A DNA stretch of 9,213 nucleotides from assembly GCA_964615145.1 (NCBI GenBank), contig CAZTOP010000083.1:1-9213 (forward strand), given 5' to 3'. Shown in pieces: positions 1-6,148 of the stretch (positions are counted from its first letter, which is position 1; each line of letters starts with the position of its first letter). The notes under the pieces were generated by a model, which had not been told where the DNA came from, searched no databases, and worked only from the letters and a program-made list of their open reading frames with translations. A program made the translations under genes and the position numbers. The stretch comes from CAIVPM01 sp964615145 (GTDB taxonomy: Bacteria; Bacteroidota; Bacteroidia; Chitinophagales; Chitinophagaceae).

Positions 1-273
1 GCTATTATCTCTGCTGTGGTTCAAACGATGAAAAATAGCAAAATAGCAAAATCGTTTTTTTTTGTATCAACTGAATATCTGGGTACGTTGACTTATGGTC
101 TATATGTTCTAAGTGGCTTTAGCATTCCTATTGTTTCAAAATTATTGTTAAGCAAAAATGTTAACCATTTTGCTATTGTAGTTGCCGAACTTTTAGTAAC
201 GATATGCTTGGCTTGGCTGTCTTACACTTTTTATGAAAGCAAGTTTTTGTTATTAAAGAAAAAGTTTCGCTAA
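1..273 (+). CDS. Acyltransferase 3 family membrane protein, C-terminal fragment
   Basis: This is the last 90 codons of a gene whose 5' part lies beyond the left edge; the frame is open from base 1 (AIISAVVQ...), so the GTG at 16 and the ATG at 28 are probably internal. Two hydrophobic segments are visible, one around YLGTLTYGLYVLSGFSIP and one around FAIVVAELLVTICLAWLSY. They are followed by YTFYESKFLLLKKKF. An order of 'YLG..tYGLY', a final helix and 'sy.fyE.pfl.lkkrf' is the usual C-terminus of acyltransferase 3 (OafA/YrhL-like) proteins. Members of that family move acyl groups onto sugars or lipids at the inner membrane. The catalytic N-terminal half is not in the window, so the substrate is unknown. 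The gene ends in TAA and is followed 25 bp later by a strong terminator. Family assignment is fairly sure; the function of this copy is not. Confidence 0.78.
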   Translation, partial: AIISAVVQTMKNSKIAKSFFFVSTEYLGTLTYGLYVLSGFSIPIVSKLLLSKNVNHFAIVVAELLVTICLAWLSYTFYESKFLLLKKKFR

Positions 274-282
274 TCATTCATT

Positions 283-374
283 CGCCAATGTTTCTGCCGT
301 TGTTGGTATGGCATAGCCTACCAACAACTTTTTTTAGTATATGCAATGTTGGTGAAGAACACCCAACATTGGCG
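283..374. repeat. Nested inverted repeats around the terminator
   Basis: CGCCAATGTT (283-292) is exactly complementary to AACATTGGCG (365-374), so the pair encloses the terminator hairpin. The right arm overlaps CCAACATTG (363-371), which also pairs with CAATGTTGG (344-352) across a 10-nt loop. The right arm therefore has two competing partners. No T-tract follows 374. It may be a small intergenic palindromic element or an RNA 3'-end structure; no function is assigned. Confidence 0.5.
299..335 (+). terminator. Intrinsic terminator of the acyltransferase gene
   Basis: A perfect 10-bp stem, GTTGTTGGTA (299-308) with TACCAACAAC (319-328), is followed at once by seven T residues (329-335). The loop can add a GGC/GCC pairing. 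There is no A-tract on the left side, so it should act on the plus strand only, ending the acyltransferase transcript. Confidence 0.88.
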
Positions 375-395
375 TAGCGTAGATAGAAGACCAAT

Positions 396-450
396 AACAA
401 AAAACTAAAACAGGTTGCTAACTTTTAAAAGTTGGCAACCTGTTTTAGTT
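396..450 (-). terminator. Intrinsic terminator of the GT-C-like gene
   Basis: A perfect 16-bp stem pairs AACTAAAACAGGTTGC (403-418) with its complement at 435-450. The loop is itself nearly self-complementary because AACTTTTAAAAGTT (420-433) is a perfect palindrome, so the whole 48 nt can fold as one long hairpin. On the minus strand the stem is followed by TTTTTTGTTATT (read from 404 downward), a good U-tract. It lies 16 bp beyond the stop codon of the minus-strand membrane protein gene and most likely ends that transcript. On the plus strand no T-run follows. Confidence 0.85.
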
Positions 451-465
451 AAATAATATATTATT

Positions 466-2064
466 CTATTTCATTTTTTCCAACACCAAAGCAGCAAAAG
501 CATTATCCTCGCTTCTAAACTCTTTAATTATTTTCAAACTTCCATTGTTGATACTTGTTTCAATATACTTTCCTTCTACTTTACCATATTTAGTGGCATA
601 GTGCGTATCCCAAATAATAATAGAGCCAATTTTTGCTTTGTCTAATGTACTATCTCCATACATTGAGGTACATCCAGCAGGATAATCCCATTTGTTTTTT
701 CCATAAAAGAAATCCATTAAAGCCAAATTTTGAACAACAGGTTTTTTAATCAAATTGCTTTCAACCATATAGTCTGTAATTTTCTTTTGTTCAAAATTTT
801 CATCGCAGCAAAGTTCTTTTGGGCGTATGTAAATCAACATAGATAATATGCTAAGCAATGCTGTTACCTTGGTTAAAGTGGCGTTGTTTTTTATAAACAT
901 CAGCATCAGAATTAACATAATGCAAAGCAACACAGGAAACATATCTCTTTCTCCACCTTGTGTATCCATTACCACCCAATTGTGTGGATAGGTCATATAT
1001 GCAGCTACTAAACAAAATAAAGGAATAAGGAATAAAAGGAGTGCCGATTTTTTTTCAATAAACTGCATATTATCTATGGCTTTTGCAGCAAGCACAGCCA
1101 TTAAAGGAGATACTACTAAAAGGTATCTAAGGTTACCGCCAGTGCTTGTTAAAATAGGATATGCTTGCAGGTTGAATAAGCAATGCACTAAAAAAAATCC
1201 AAGTGCAGGAATAAGAATGGCATATTCAACTTTCTTAATTTGCTTTGTTGCAACTTGTGCAATATAAGTTACCACCAGTGTTACCACAATGATGCTATAT
1301 ATGGCACCACTCATTGTAAAATAATGGTCGAAACCCTGACGTGGATATGAGTTTTTAATAGAATCGGCATACCGTTTACTTTCATTCAAAAGATATAAGA
1401 TATCGCCAGTAGCCTTCCATCCCCAAATATTATTCAACAATGGAAAAGTGCCAAGCAATACAAATGGTATCCATTGTTTTCTTTTAAGCAATAAGAAAAC
1501 AAAATATGGAAATACAAACACAAATTCCTGACGCAGTAGCAACACGTAAGATGCAGCTAATGCAAAGCCAATATATTTTTCGCTATAAAATAAATAAACC
1601 GCCAATACTAAAAAGAAGGCAGTTGGAATTTCGCTGTAGAACTTAAAAGCAAGGATAAACCAAAGTGTTTGGCTAATTAAAAAAATGAATGGCAAAGCTG
1701 TTTTGTTTTCACAAATTTTTGATGCCAATTTATAAGCAAAAAATCCTGAAAATGCCGAGAATAAACAAGTTGTTGCCAATGCAGCAGGCTTACCTAATAA
1801 AACAATGGGTGCATAAATTATTTTCCAGCCTGTTTTAGCCCAGTTGCCCAAAATTGAATTTTTATCGTGCCAGAAAGCCAAAGCATTCATATACTGTGCA
1901 CCTTCCTCTCCCTGATAAAATGAAGTGTAGAAATAAGAGAATATATAACTAATAGCAGCAATGGCAAGTGTTATCAACAATGCTTGTTTATCGTTAATAA
2001 CTAATGCAGCATTTGATTTTTCTATTGATGCAGCAACTTGTTGTGTTTTGTTTTTATTTGACAT
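466..2064 (-). CDS. Multi-pass membrane protein, GT-C glycosyltransferase-like
   Basis: A 532-residue integral membrane protein. After a polar N-terminus (about 1-26) the first membrane helix spans roughly 27-46. It leads into a loop with two adjacent acidic residues (QGEEG, E53-E54), where GT-C enzymes place catalytic or metal-binding acids. Further hydrophobic segments are at about 85-113, 124-157, 164-192, 199-212, 252-270, 282-299, 313-330, 340-357, 377-391 and 397-413. About 120 polar residues follow, probably periplasmic. LLRQEF (176-181) and GGNLRYLLVVSPL (309-321) resemble conserved segments of polyprenyl-phosphate-sugar-dependent transferases (PMT/ArnT/GT87-like). Known members move a sugar from a lipid-phosphate carrier to lipid, glycan or protein on the outer face of the inner membrane. 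Donor and acceptor cannot be read here. The gene is monocistronic, with a promoter candidate upstream and its own terminator. The topology is secure; the GT-C label is an inference from loop and motif pattern. Confidence 0.72.
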   Translation of the reverse strand: MSNKNKTQQVAASIEKSNAALVINDKQALLITLAIAAISYIFSYFYTSFYQGEEGAQYMNALAFWHDKNSILGNWAKTGWKIIYAPIVLLGKPAALATTCLFSAFSGFFAYKLASKICENKTALPFIFLISQTLWFILAFKFYSEIPTAFFLVLAVYLFYSEKYIGFALAASYVLLLRQEFVFVFPYFVFLLLKRKQWIPFVLLGTFPLLNNIWGWKATGDILYLLNESKRYADSIKNSYPRQGFDHYFTMSGAIYSIIVVTLVVTYIAQVATKQIKKVEYAILIPALGFFLVHCLFNLQAYPILTSTGGNLRYLLVVSPLMAVLAAKAIDNMQFIEKKSALLLFLIPLFCLVAAYMTYPHNWVVMDTQGGERDMFPVLLCIMLILMLMFIKNNATLTKVTALLSILSMLIYIRPKELCCDENFEQKKITDYMVESNLIKKPVVQNLALMDFFYGKNKWDYPAGCTSMYGDSTLDKAKIGSIIIWDTHYATKYGKVEGKYIETSINNGSLKIIKEFRSEDNAFAALVLEKMK

Positions 2065-2095
2065 AAAACAGTTTCAGTTTTGAAATGTGACTCCT

Positions 2096-2128
2096 CAAAA
2101 ATAATGGAAATAAAAAATGACTACCAAA
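2096..2128 (-). promoter_or_regulatory. Candidate Bacteroidota-type promoter of the GT-C-like gene
   Basis: Read on the minus strand, TATTTTTG (2103 down to 2096) matches the Bacteroidota -7 consensus TAnnTTTG. A TTTG (2128-2125) lies 21 nt upstream of it, within the 17-23 nt spacing known for the -33 element. Transcription would start near 2090, leaving a leader of about 25 nt before the ATG at 2064-2062. In AT-rich DNA such matches also occur by chance. Confidence 0.5.
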
Positions 2129-2153
2129 ATGATGTTTAAATGATGATTTATAT

Positions 2154-2176
2154 TTTAAACAAATGCATCGTTTAAA
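2154..2176. promoter_or_regulatory. Palindromic operator candidate between divergent genes
   Basis: TTTAAAC (2154-2160) and GTTTAAA (2170-2176) form a perfect 7-bp inverted repeat with a 9-bp spacer (AAATGCATC). GTTTAAATG occurs as a direct repeat at 2134-2142 and 2170-2178, 36 bp apart. The site sits between the divergent GT-C-like and receptor genes, about 100 bp upstream of the receptor ATG, a position suited to a metal- or nutrient-responsive regulator. No known operator consensus was recognised, and AT-rich palindromes are common. Confidence 0.3.
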
Positions 2177-2274
2177 TGCTCTGAAAAATATGATATTCCT
2201 CAGTTTTTTAAAGTATGACAATTCTGTGGCATTTTACAAAAACTACACCCCAAATTTTGCAGTATATAAATGAA

Positions 2275-4362
2275 ATGAGAAAAGTAATCCTTTACACAAT
2301 AGTAACAGTTTTGAGTTTGCAAACAACCTTTGCTCAAAAGGATACAACCTTTAATAACTTGAACGAAGTGGTAGTAACTGCTACCAGAACAGAAAGGAAA
2401 CTTGGAAATTCAGCTGTACCTGTTTCGATTATTTCAGAGAAGAGTATAAAACAAGCAGCATCATTAAGATTAAATGATGTGTTAAACGAGCAAGCAGGTT
2501 TGTTTTTAACAACTGGTTTTGGTACAGGAGTACAAATGCAAGGCTTAAACCCTGATTATACCTTGATTTTATTAAACGGCGAACCATTTATTGGAAGAAC
2601 TGCAGGAGTGCTGGATTTAAATAGAATTACGGTTGGCAATATTCAAAAAATTGAAATTGTTAAAGGTCCTTCATCAAGCTTATACGGAAGTGAGGCAATG
2701 GCTGGAGTAATTAATATTATTACAAAACAACCTATCAGTAATAATTATTCTGCTTCAATCAGATATGGCACTTACAATACTTTTGATGCAAATATTTCTG
2801 CAGCAGTTAAAATTAAAAAATTATTGGTTCAAGGTTTTGTTAACAGATATTCTACAGACGGTTTTAGTATTCGTCCCAATTCTGTTGAAAGAACAGTTGC
2901 TCCACTAACAAGGCTAACGAATCAATTACAAATTAGCTATCCTTTTTCAAACAAAACCAAACTAAGTATTTCGGGAAGGTATGGATATGAAAATATAACG
3001 AATCTGATAGCTGTTACAAACACAGGAAGTATTACTTATTCAGAAGGTAAAGAAATACATCATGATTTAAATATTAGCCCAGTTTTAACGCATCAGTTTA
3101 GTAAAAAAGTTTCATCTAGTTTAAGGTTGTATCACTCAAGATTTAAATCAACACAAGACTTAAATTCTACAGGTACCGGGGCTTATAACGATTTATTCAT
3201 TCAACAATTTTACCGTGCAGAAAATCAAACAGACTGGACTTTAAACAGCAAAATTTCATTGAATATTGGAGGTGGTTATTTATCTGAAAATGTTAGAAGT
3301 TCAAGATACGATAATGAGAATAACGATAAAAAAAGTTCAGTGTCTTATGGTTTTATTCAAAGTGAATACAAAGCAAAAGATAAACTGACTTTTATTGGTG
3401 GGTTTAGATACGATAAGAATGAAGTTTATGCTTCTGCCTTTTCGCCCAAACTTGCAATACATTTTCAACCTTCATCAAAGCTTAGCTTAAACGCTAGCAT
3501 TGGAAGGGGTTTTAAAGCTCCTGACTTTAGACAGCTATATTTAAACTTTACCAATACTGCTGCCGGTGGTTACAGTGTCTTTGGTGTGTTGGAAGCTCAA
3601 ACTCAAATTAGCCATCTAGCCTCCATAGGCCAAATAGCTTCTTACGAGAATGACTACTATAGTTTAACTGCTCTTAAACCTGAATTTTCAACAGGAGTTA
3701 ATGTTGGTGGCAAACTTTCATTAAGCTCTCAAAGCTATGTTAGCTTTAATATTTTCAGAAATGATATTGAGAATTTAATCGATAGCAGATTAGTTGCAAA
3801 TTACAAAAGTGGTGCACAAATATTTAGCTATTTAAATGTAAAAAATGCCTACACCCAAGGAGCTGAAATAAATTTAGGATGTAAATTTTACAACCACTAT
3901 ACGCTAACATCTGGATATCAGTTTTTATTGACAGCAGACAAGCAACAAGTTGCAGATATTAAAAATGGTCTTGTTTATACTAAAGATGCAAATGGTGTTG
4001 CTCGTAAAATGGATATAAGTGAATATTATGGCTTACCCAATAGAAGCCGACATATGGCTAATATAAAACTGCTATATGAGAGCAATTACTTTTTTGTAAA
4101 TGCAAGAGCTATATATAGAAGCAAATGGGCGGTAAACGATAAAGATGGCAATGGTGTTTATAACAAAAATGATGAGTTTGCGAAAGGGTTTGTACAATTC
4201 AATCTTTCTGTTGGGAAGCAATTTAATAATGGATTTAGTTTACAAACCGGTTGTGATAATGTTGCTGATTATACTGATGCCAACAATATGCCCAATATGA
4301 TTGGAAGAAATTTTTACTTAACTATAAATTATCAATTCATAAAAATAAAAAATAAGAAATGA
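2275..4362 (+). CDS. TonB-dependent outer-membrane receptor, HmuR-like
   Basis: With the start placed at 2275 the product has 695 residues. It begins with a normal signal peptide (MRKVILYTIVTVLSLQTTFA, cleavage near A20/Q21). The same frame runs back to an ATG at 2215, but that would bury the signal peptide behind 20 residues. NEVVVTATRTE (30-40) resembles a TonB box. The plug domain spans about 31-152, with LILLNGEPF and IEIVKGPSSSLYGSEAMAGVINIIT. The 22-strand barrel fills the rest, ending GRNFYLTINYQFIKIKNKK. There is no N-terminal carboxypeptidase-like domain, so it is not a SusC-type receptor. FKAP (413-416), H447 and LKPEF (467-471) lie in the order of the FRAP box, conserved His and NPDL box of heme receptors. 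D622-K-D-G-N-G begins an EF-hand-like loop. It overlaps the HmuY-family gene by 4 bp, so the two are translationally coupled. It should import a bound ligand, by context heme or a related porphyrin; the ligand is inferred. Confidence 0.93.
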   Translation: MRKVILYTIVTVLSLQTTFAQKDTTFNNLNEVVVTATRTERKLGNSAVPVSIISEKSIKQAASLRLNDVLNEQAGLFLTTGFGTGVQMQGLNPDYTLILLNGEPFIGRTAGVLDLNRITVGNIQKIEIVKGPSSSLYGSEAMAGVINIITKQPISNNYSASIRYGTYNTFDANISAAVKIKKLLVQGFVNRYSTDGFSIRPNSVERTVAPLTRLTNQLQISYPFSNKTKLSISGRYGYENITNLIAVTNTGSITYSEGKEIHHDLNISPVLTHQFSKKVSSSLRLYHSRFKSTQDLNSTGTGAYNDLFIQQFYRAENQTDWTLNSKISLNIGGGYLSENVRSSRYDNENNDKKSSVSYGFIQSEYKAKDKLTFIGGFRYDKNEVYASAFSPKLAIHFQPSSKLSLNASIGRGFKAPDFRQLYLNFTNTAAGGYSVFGVLEAQTQISHLASIGQIASYENDYYSLTALKPEFSTGVNVGGKLSLSSQSYVSFNIFRNDIENLIDSRLVANYKSGAQIFSYLNVKNAYTQGAEINLGCKFYNHYTLTSGYQFLLTADKQQVADIKNGLVYTKDANGVARKMDISEYYGLPNRSRHMANIKLLYESNYFFVNARAIYRSKWAVNDKDGNGVYNKNDEFAKGFVQFNLSVGKQFNNGFSLQTGCDNVADYTDANNMPNMIGRNFYLTINYQFIKIKNKK

Positions 4363-5045
4363 AAAAAACAGTAACAAAATTTATGATGGGTGCTTTGTGT
4401 GTAATGGTTGCAATGAGTTCTTGCAAAAAAGATGATACCACTACCATTGATACCACTAATAATGGTACATTTAAAGTATTTACACAGGCGAATATTACAA
4501 CTGTTCAAAATTTGCCAGGTGATACAATTGTAGGAATTGACCCAGTATCAGGTCAGCCTTATGGTTCTGGAAAGTTCAAATTTTTTAGCTTGGAAACTGG
4601 GCAATTAATTGCAAATAGCGACAGTGCTACAACAAAATGGGATTTAGGTTTCAGGGGTACTACAATTATTACCAATAGTGGAATTAGTGGTCCGGGTGCT
4701 GGTGGAGGATTTGTACAAGTTGGTCTTTTCGCAGATGTTTTAAAAGTTTCTCCAGATTCAACTATTAGAACAGATCAATCAGCTCCAACTGGTTTAGCTA
4801 TAAGAACAGGAAGCAACAAAGGTTGGTATGTATACGATGGTGCAAACAATTTGATTACTCCAATTCCTGGTAGAGTTTTAATATTCAGAACTGCAACTGG
4901 TAAATATGCAAAACTTGAAATTTTAAATTATTATAAAGGAGGCTCAACACCTGCAACAACAGCCTCAGATGCTATTAAATTAAGTGAGCAACGCTATTAC
5001 AATTTTAGATACACTTATCAAGCAAATGGTTCAACAACATTTTAG
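4359..5045 (+). CDS. HmuY-family surface lipoprotein
   Basis: A 228-residue lipoprotein. The lysine-rich start and hydrophobic stretch end in the lipobox MSSC, with C22 the lipidated residue. The tag after it, KKDDT, fits the Bacteroidota lipoprotein export signal X-K-(D/E)2-X, so it is probably displayed on the cell surface. A Thr/Asp-rich linker (27-37) follows. TKWDLGFRGT (92-101), GKYAKLEILNYYKG (181-194) and YNFRYTYQANGST (214-226) are the segments typical of the HmuY family, whose members are all-beta and bind heme or other porphyrins. The P. gingivalis protein is of similar size. The mature chain (22-228) contains no His and no Met, so the axial iron ligands known from characterised members (His pair, or Met) are absent. 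The gene starts inside the stop of the receptor gene (ATGA). Here the receptor comes first, the reverse of the P. gingivalis hmuY-hmuR order. The family call is strong; the ligand is open. Confidence 0.9.
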   Translation: MKKTVTKFMMGALCVMVAMSSCKKDDTTTIDTTNNGTFKVFTQANITTVQNLPGDTIVGIDPVSGQPYGSGKFKFFSLETGQLIANSDSATTKWDLGFRGTTIITNSGISGPGAGGGFVQVGLFADVLKVSPDSTIRTDQSAPTGLAIRTGSNKGWYVYDGANNLITPIPGRVLIFRTATGKYAKLEILNYYKGGSTPATTASDAIKLSEQRYYNFRYTYQANGSTTF

Positions 5046-5065
5046 TTTATAGGGTTTATTTATAT

Positions 5066-5096
5066 TAAAGTGTGGGCTCAAAAAGCTCACACTTTA
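5066..5096 (+). terminator. Hairpin after the receptor/HmuY operon
   Basis: A 13-bp stem pairs TAAAGTGTGGGCT (5066-5078) with AGCTCACACTTTA (5084-5096), with one G-U pair and the loop CAAAA. It lies 20 bp past the HmuY-family stop codon. Only the stem's own TTT ends the 3' arm, with no longer T-tract, so termination may be partial. It could also protect the transcript's 3' end. Confidence 0.6.
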
Positions 5097-5117
5097 TGTT
5101 GGAGTATATTATTAAAA

Positions 5118-5175
5118 GTGCCCTGTAAAAACAAGGCACGTACCGATAAAGCAACATGAGAAAATAACTATCGGT
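5118..5175. other. Two further hairpins in the convergent intergenic region
   Basis: GTGCCCTGT (5118-5126) pairs with ACAAGGCAC (5131-5139) across AAAA, with one mismatch. Right after it ACCGATA (5142-5148) pairs perfectly with TATCGGT (5169-5175) across 20 nt. Neither has a T-tract. They fill the space between the HmuY-family gene's hairpin and the bidirectional terminator. No open frame of useful length is present. They may be read-through 3'-UTR structure or a small RNA; no known family was recognised. Confidence 0.35.
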
Positions 5176-5224
5176 TGAGAAATTTTAATATTCTTGATTA
5201 GTTTAATAAAATCATTTTATATAC

Positions 5225-5264
5225 AAAAAAAGCCACACTGTAAAACATACAGCGTGGCTTTTTT
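5225..5264. terminator. Bidirectional intrinsic terminator between convergent operons
   Basis: AAAAAAGCCACACTGTA (5226-5242) pairs with TACAGCGTGGCTTTTTT (5248-5264) across a 5-nt loop. The T-run at 5259-5264 serves the plus strand and the A-run at 5225-5231 gives U's on the minus strand. The single imperfect pair is A-C on the plus strand but G-U on the minus strand, so the hairpin is slightly better for the leftward cluster ending at 5297. Confidence 0.88.
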
Positions 5265-5296
5265 ATGAGTGGTATGATAATTTATACAAACGTCTT

Positions 5297-6148
5297 TTAA
5301 AGAATATTTTCGGTTATTTTCTTAACAAATGTTTGTGGGGTTGAATGCTGCTTTTTTACTGATAATCTTTTCATTTGGTCAGGATAAACACCAATAGGAA
5401 GTCTTAAAAGTTGTTGTATTATGCAAATAATTTCTATTAAAAATTTGGGTATTGGAATAAGCTTTGGATGCTTATTTAAGGAGTGGCTAATTGCTTCTAA
5501 AAACTCCTTTAAAGTAAATCCTTCTGGTCCATTCACATAAACAATTCCCTGTTCATTATTCTTAATAGAATTTGCCATCATTGTTGTAGCATCATCTAAG
5601 CAAATTGGATACATTTTATCTTTTACACCTGATGGATAAACAATCAGTTTCTTAGTTTTCACTTTCTCAATAAAAGCATCAATGCCTTCTTGTTTTGTTC
5701 CTCCATAAACTTCTGCAGGACGAATAATTAATGCATTAGGAAAGCTTTTAAGAATAATATTTTCAGCTTCAAGTTTAGTTGCTGCATACCAACCACCACC
5801 TTTAACTGCTGTTCTTGAACTGATAAAAATAAACTGTTGCACTCCTTGTGTAAGGGCTTTAGAAACTAAAATTTGTGTAGCATCAACATTAATAGTTGCA
5901 TATTCTTTGTAAGTGAATGCGTGTGTGCAGGCTGCTGCGTGAATAATGATTTCATATTTTGATAAATCAATTGAATCAATATCCTTTATATCAGCAGTAA
6001 TCCAATAAGTATAAATTGAAGGGTTTATATTTTTTGAGGAACGAGAAATACCTGTGAATTCAAACCCTTGTTGTAGCAATTTAGCACAAGTTTGTTGCAT
6101 TAAAATGCTGCTGGCACCTGTTACCAATACTTTTTTGTGATTATCCAT
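5297..6148 (-). CDS. NAD(P)-dependent epimerase/dehydratase, extended SDR family
   Basis: A 283-residue Rossmann-fold protein. KVLVTGASS (6-14) is the first strand and nucleotide-binding turn. HAAA (70-73) is the usual strand-4 motif, and FISSR (108-112) with YAATK (121-125, Y-x-x-x-K) gives the Ser and the Tyr/Lys catalytic pair. RPAEVYGG (143-150) and YPICLDDAT (180-188) match the later substrate-side motifs of sugar-nucleotide epimerases and reductases. The dinucleotide turn is odd: TGxxGxxG is replaced by TGASSILM, losing the second and third glycines. The chain is somewhat short for the extended class (often 300-340). A hydrophobic stretch near 236-250 might touch the membrane. The start lies 8 bp inside the end of the upstream glycosyltransferase gene (ATGGATAA overlap), implying translational coupling and a joint pathway, probably envelope glycan or glycolipid synthesis. 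The substrate is unknown. Confidence 0.85.
   Translation of the reverse strand: MDNHKKVLVTGASSILMQQTCAKLLQQGFEFTGISRSSKNINPSIYTYWITADIKDIDSIDLSKYEIIIHAAACTHAFTYKEYATINVDATQILVSKALTQGVQQFIFISSRTAVKGGGWYAATKLEAENIILKSFPNALIIRPAEVYGGTKQEGIDAFIEKVKTKKLIVYPSGVKDKMYPICLDDATTMMANSIKNNEQGIVYVNGPEGFTLKEFLEAISHSLNKHPKLIPIPKFLIEIICIIQQLLRLPIGVYPDQMKRLSVKKQHSTPQTFVKKITENIL

Noticed and set aside
1076..1267. Plus-strand open frame of 63 codons inside the GT-C-like gene
   Set aside because: It lies antisense to a coding region with a convincing membrane protein and shows no protein-like features of its own.
2252..2259. AAATTTTG as a -7 element for the receptor operon
   Set aside because: It mismatches TAnnTTTG at the first position, has no TTG 17-23 nt upstream and lies only 15 bp from the start codon.
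2215..2274. Longer N-terminus for the TonB-dependent receptor starting at the ATG at 2215
   Set aside because: The extra 20 residues (MTILWHFTK...) would precede a complete signal peptide starting at 2275, which is the better start.
2129..2274. Cobalamin or other riboswitch upstream of the receptor
   Set aside because: The leader is short and AT-rich and has none of the conserved boxes of the B12 element or any other class I know.
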